Shown piece after piece: positions 12,559 to 13,614 of a stretch of 13,614 nucleotides of DNA (the stretch's first letter is position 1; every line of letters begins with the position of its first letter). The position numbers were made by a program, and so were the translations under genes. The stretch comes from Candidatus Iainarchaeum sp. (GTDB lineage: Archaea > Iainarchaeota > Iainarchaeia > Iainarchaeales > Iainarchaeaceae). The stretch is taken from the NCBI GenBank assembly GCA_013331625.1, contig DUGC01000030.1, forward strand, positions 1 through 13,614, written 5' to 3'. The notes under the pieces were generated by a model that saw only the letters and a list, made by a program, of their open reading frames with translations, searched no databases and was not told where the DNA came from.

Positions 12559-13287
12559 ATGTTTAGAAAAATAATGGCATGGTATAGCGGAAAAGCCAAT
12601 GCACGGAAGATGCGCAAAGTCCCCTATGAATTTCGTAGAAATACCCTGCCAAGCTGGACAGAAAATTCAATCACCCTTCAAGACATAAAAAGGATGCATG
12701 GTGTTGATATCGTACAGCTAATCAAGGATTTGGGAAAACCAAGACCCCGTGTATTGGACTCTGGGACAGGATTACTAAAAATGGCCATAGGCCTGAAGGA
12801 ACATTTTAGGGATAATATTTTCGTTGAGGCGCTAACTCTCCACCGCCCTGAGAAAATGACCCCTGCGGAAAGGAAAGACACTGAAAAAGAAAAACAACAT
12901 TTGGAAGAATCACTCAGGCGCCCCGATGGCAAAGACGCAATTTCCCGCAAATATTCACGGCAGGTTCTTGAGCGGCTCAGGAAGCACGATGCCGATTTGC
13001 AGGATACACTGCAAAAAATGCGTTTGGTTGACAGGATATCAATTGCTTATTTGGAATATTTCACGCCCGAAGGCACATACGATGTAATAATTGACTATTT
13101 TGGCCCCGGGACCCACGGTAACCGCAAAAAAGTGTGGAAAAAATATTTTGAAATAACATCGCCAGAGAGCATAATAATTTCAAGTTCCGTCCCCTATGGC
13201 AGGTTTTCAAAATTCTTCAAAGCCCAGCCAATAGGAAAAGCCCCGACAATGAATCCACGATTGTTTCTCGTTAAAAGGGCAGGATAG
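12559..13287 (+). CDS. Rossmann-fold methyltransferase-like protein
   Basis: This 242-residue protein has a basic N-terminus (W-Y-S-G-K-A-N-A-R-K) typical of some nucleic-acid-associated proteins. V-L-D-S-G-T-G at residues 65-71 looks like motif I of class I SAM-dependent methyltransferases. A second strand, D-V-I-I-D-Y-F-G-P-G-T-H-G from residue 175, could be motif IV, and I-I-I-S-S-S-V-P-Y-G follows. Between them is a long charged helical insertion (about residues 95-150), longer than the core fold needs. The assignment is by motif only and the methyl acceptor is unknown. It diverges from the membrane nuclease across 117 bp. A methyltransferase beside a nuclease is suggestive but does not prove a modification system. 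The ATG at 12559 is chosen over a TTG at 12538 for its TATA distance. Confidence 0.55.
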   Translation: MFRKIMAWYSGKANARKMRKVPYEFRRNTLPSWTENSITLQDIKRMHGVDIVQLIKDLGKPRPRVLDSGTGLLKMAIGLKEHFRDNIFVEALTLHRPEKMTPAERKDTEKEKQHLEESLRRPDGKDAISRKYSRQVLERLRKHDADLQDTLQKMRLVDRISIAYLEYFTPEGTYDVIIDYFGPGTHGNRKKVWKKYFEITSPESIIISSSVPYGRFSKFFKAQPIGKAPTMNPRLFLVKRAG

Positions 13288-13324
13288 CATTGGCCACTTT
13301 GAATAATGCAGCTAATCTTGCGCG

Positions 13325-13614
13325 CTACCGCCCCCGCATTTTGCATATCTGCGGCCAGACTGCTTTTTCAAAAAGCCATATAACAACTATCACGCTAAAG
13401 GACTCTGCTGCAATCACTGCCCAAGGAACGCCAAGAATTTGGAATGGGAGGTTGAAAGTGTAATAACCAAGGGCAACCGAGACCGGATCGAATAAGAACC
13501 CGCATACAGCGCGCCAAAGAGCCCGTAGAGGGGATACCTGATGCCTTTTTCACCTGCAATAATTGCAATGGCTGCAATTGCAACCAGCATAAAGTAAAAC
13601 GACCCGCCCCTAAA
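13325..13614 (-). pseudogene. 3' part of a membrane protein, frameshifted; possible carotenoid-biosynthesis (CruF/DUF422) family
   Basis: On the minus strand, reading from the right edge (13614 down), frame one encodes a hydrophobic segment ending near A-L-Y-A-G. After about 13499 a second frame continues sensibly with F-L-F-D-P-V-S-V-A-L-G-Y-Y-T-F and, further on, G-V-P-W, then a membrane helix and W-L-F-E-K-A-V-W, to TAG at 13325-13327. One extra G at about 13500 would join them into L-Y-A-G-F-L-F-D-P. The D-P-x-x-x-x-x-G-Y and G-V-P-W features recall the CruF/DUF422 carotenoid-biosynthesis membrane family, but the match is short and the usual N-x-x-G-W segment is not clear. The start lies outside the window. 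The break may be a real pseudogene or an assembly error. Confidence 0.5.

Noticed and set aside
13555..13590. GCAATTGCA-type palindromes near the right edge
   Set aside because: They arise from alternating Ala/Ile codons in a membrane helix of the frameshifted gene.

Overview
The window looks archaeal. It carries pelota and the Fe-S ATPase ABCE1/RLI, exported proteins with class III (archaellin/pilin-type) signal sequences, AT-rich TATA boxes 25-30 bp upstream of start codons (leaderless transcripts), and AGGTGA-type Shine-Dalgarno sites inside operons. Short genes, overlapping cistrons and many small membrane proteins would fit a DPANN lineage such as Diapherotrites or Micrarchaeota. That placement is an inference from gene content, not a demonstrated one.

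Layout. Bases 1-265 hold no convincing gene. They hold three tandem hairpin-bearing repeat units and two further hairpins, possibly a structured RNA or a repeat element. Bases 342-1860 encode a membrane-anchored OB-fold protein and an overlapping TctA-family membrane protein. Bases 1944-3817 encode a JAMM/MPN metalloprotease-like protein overlapping a bacterial-type cofactor-independent phosphoglycerate mutase (gpmI). Bases 3859-5616 are a tightly coupled four-gene operon of pilin-like, cysteine-containing exported proteins. On the minus strand, 5634-7055 encodes an asparagine-synthetase-like amidotransferase with altered glutamine-site residues. Bases 7170-9000 encode a membrane-anchored DUF4139 protein and a small membrane protein.

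ABCE1 (minus, 9030-10823) and pelota (plus, 10891-11937) diverge from one short promoter region whose two TATA boxes lie 4 bp apart. The two proteins act together in archaeal ribosome rescue and splitting, so co-control is plausible. A nested inverted repeat (11956-12001) follows pelota. A membrane-anchored Holliday-junction-resolvase-like nuclease (minus, 12073-12441) and a methyltransferase-like protein (plus, 12559-13287) diverge from another pair of TATA boxes. The right edge holds the 3' part of a minus-strand membrane protein that may belong to the carotenoid-biosynthesis (CruF/DUF422) family. It is broken by an apparent one-base deletion near 13500.

No complete mobile element, CRISPR array, tRNA or rRNA was seen. 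The most unusual items are the structured repeat array, the pilin-like operon, the altered amidotransferase site and the ABCE1/pelota bidirectional promoter.
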